Source: an uncultured Porphyromonadaceae bacterium
GTDB lineage: Bacteria; Bacteroidota; Bacteroidia; Bacteroidales; Muribaculaceae
Assembly (NCBI GenBank): GCA_947178655.1
Contig: CAMWZB010000036.1
Coordinates: 1-8,248, forward strand
DNA length: 8,248 nucleotides
Direction: 5' to 3'
Shown piece by piece: positions 7,151 through 8,248 of this stretch; position 1 is the first letter of the stretch, and each line of letters starts with the position of its first letter. Below the pieces are notes generated by a model that did no database searches, was not told the origin of the DNA, and saw only the letters and a program-made list of their open reading frames with translations. A program made the translations under genes and the position numbers.

Positions 7151-7169
7151 TATAACAAATATATGTAGT

Positions 7170-7496
7170 ATGATAAGCGAATTTCTCAGCCAGTGGCATA
7201 TCAGCGGATTGCTCGTCGGTCTGCTTACTTTTCTTATAATAGGTCTGTTCCATCCACTTGTCATCAAGGGCGAATATTATTTCGGGACCCGTTGCCGACT
7301 GGCTTTTCTGATTTTTGGCATCATCATGTGTGTGGTGTCGGTATACGTTGAAAACCAGATTATTTCCATTCTCGCAGGAGTGCTGGCGTTCTCGTCTTTC
7401 TGGTCGATCAAGGAAGTTTCAGAGCAGCGTCAGCGCGTGCTCAAGGGATGGTTCCCGATGAATCCGCGCCGGAAGGCAGAGTACGAGACTGACTGA
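7170..7496 (+). CDS. DUF4491 family small membrane protein
   Basis: This 108-residue protein of unknown function resembles the DUF4491 family of Bacteroidota. Three hydrophobic helices are visible at about 11-30, 43-60 and 63-80, and the hydrophilic C-terminus carries the family-like block RVLKGWFPMNPRR (89-101). It is probably an inner membrane protein with a basic tail. The start is the ATG at 7170: an open frame extends back to 7098, but its first 24 codons lie largely upstream of the predicted transcript start and cover the promoter. The leader is only about 13 nt and lacks a Shine-Dalgarno sequence. The gene stands alone, divergent from the ligase operon and convergent with the methyltransferase gene, whose stop lies 4 bp beyond. 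Family assignment rests on recognition of the pattern, not on a search. Confidence 0.85.
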   Translation: MISEFLSQWHISGLLVGLLTFLIIGLFHPLVIKGEYYFGTRCRLAFLIFGIIMCVVSVYVENQIISILAGVLAFSSFWSIKEVSEQRQRVLKGWFPMNPRRKAEYETD

Positions 7497-7500
7497 CGGT

Positions 7501-8248
7501 CTACTTTTTCCGAAGTTGCCAGAAAGCTACGGCAGATGCCGCGGCCACGTTCAGTGAATCCACTCCGTGAGCCATGGGTATGCGCGCCACATAGTCGGCC
7601 CCGCTGATGGCATGGTCGGCAAGGCCGTCGCCTTCTGTGCCGAGCACTATGGCCAGACGCGGCTCTTCCGCCAGAAGAGGGTCATCGATTGATACAGAGT
7701 CGTCGCGCAGTGCCATCGCCACTGTCTTGAATCCATATCGGCGCACTTCGTCGTAGGGCGTCGAATCCGGTGATTCGGGGCCAATCCATGTCCACGGGAC
7801 AAGGAACACCGTTCCCATGGACACTCGTACGGCCCTGCGGTTCAGCGGGTCGCATGATGTCGGCGTGAGCAGCACTGCATCGATTCCGAGGGCTGCTGCA
7901 GAGCGGAATATCGCTCCGATATTTGTGGTATCGGTCACCGAGTCGATGATGGCCACGCGCCGGGCGCCTTCGAGAATCGAGGCCAAACCCGGCGCTTCCG
8001 GACGCTTCATGGCACACAGCACTCCGCGAGTCAGAGTATAGCCTGTCAGCGATGACAGCAAGTCGCGGCTTCCTGTGTACACCGGCATGTCGGGGCAGCG
8101 CGCGATGATGTCGGCCGCGTCGCCTGTGATGTGGCGTTCCTCGCAAAGCAGAGCTACGGGGGTGAGTCCGGCATCAAGAGCCACGCGTATCACTTTAGGA
8201 CTTTCTGCGATGAAAATGCCGCGTCCGGGGTCAAGGCGGTTGCGCAAC
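7501..8248 (-). CDS. SpoU/TrmH-family RNA methyltransferase (partial)
   Basis: This is the C-terminal part, about 249 residues, of an S-adenosylmethionine-dependent 2'-O-ribose methyltransferase with the SPOUT trefoil-knot fold. Numbered from the TTG at 8245-8247, residues about 1-90 look like the SpoU substrate-binding domain (IFIAESPKVI at 11-20). The catalytic domain has motif 1 NIGAIFRSA (109-117, catalytic Arg115), motif 2 VLGTEGDGL (201-209) and motif 3 IPMAHGVDSLNVAAASA (223-239). The stop is TAG at 7501-7503. The frame is open to the right edge, and the TTG is not a convincing start because the domain should begin earlier; the real start lies outside the window. Whether the target is rRNA (RlmB-like) or tRNA (TrmH-like) cannot be decided. 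Confidence 0.93.
   Translation of the reverse strand, partial: LRNRLDPGRGIFIAESPKVIRVALDAGLTPVALLCEERHITGDAADIIARCPDMPVYTGSRDLLSSLTGYTLTRGVLCAMKRPEAPGLASILEGARRVAIIDSVTDTTNIGAIFRSAAALGIDAVLLTPTSCDPLNRRAVRVSMGTVFLVPWTWIGPESPDSTPYDEVRRYGFKTVAMALRDDSVSIDDPLLAEEPRLAIVLGTEGDGLADHAISGADYVARIPMAHGVDSLNVAAASAVAFWQLRKK

Noticed and set aside
7098..7169. N-terminal extension of the DUF4491 gene to the ATG at 7098
   Set aside because: The extension spans the consensus promoter at 7120-7150 and would not be transcribed from it; the ATG at 7170 also fits a short hydrophilic start before the first membrane helix.
7486..7509. Short hairpin AGAC/GTCT followed by ACTTTTT as a terminator for the DUF4491 gene
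   Set aside because: The stem has only 4 bp and a long loop, too weak to support.
1..8248. CRISPR arrays, tRNA or rRNA genes, insertion sequences, phage genes
   Set aside because: No regularly spaced repeats, no tRNA-like or rRNA-like sequence, and no transposase, integrase or phage motifs were seen.

Overview
The window looks like a chromosomal segment from a member of the Bacteroidales (phylum Bacteroidota). The evidence is: both clear promoters match the Bacteroidota sigma factor consensus (TTTG, a spacer, then TAnnTTTG); one gene encodes a DUF6377-type membrane regulator and another a DUF4491 protein, families I know mainly from this phylum; start codons lack Shine-Dalgarno sequences; and MutL and HflX resemble Bacteroidales versions. 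The fairly GC-rich genes beside AT-rich spacers would fit a Muribaculaceae-like gut lineage, but that is only an inference.

Layout from left to right: positions 1-402 hold no convincing protein gene. They contain a strong hairpin terminator, an 8-bp hairpin, a perfect 14-bp hairpin and a leftward promoter-like sequence, and may be a small non-coding transcription unit or only a structured 3' region. Positions 403-6981 hold four leftward genes separated by 24, 16 and 11 bp, apparently one operon transcribed from a promoter at 7011-7045. In transcription order they encode a long-chain fatty acid-CoA ligase, the ribosome-associated GTPase HflX, the mismatch repair protein MutL, and a DUF6377 membrane-spanning regulator with a periplasmic TPR-like sensor and a cytoplasmic helix-turn-helix-like end. 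A 188-bp divergent spacer (6982-7169) carries back-to-back promoters and three evenly spaced TTAACA elements. A rightward gene for a small DUF4491 membrane protein follows (7170-7496). Four bases later the 3' end of a leftward SpoU/TrmH-family RNA methyltransferase gene begins; its start lies beyond the right edge.

Most of this is housekeeping: lipid activation, ribosome rescue or quality control, DNA repair and RNA modification. The points that deserve a second look are the MutL C-terminal domain, in which the canonical endonuclease metal-binding motif is badly degraded; the orphan promoter-hairpin-terminator unit at the left edge; the periodic palindromes between the divergent promoters; and a DUF6377 regulator placed last in a mutL operon. 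No mobile element, CRISPR array, tRNA or rRNA was seen.
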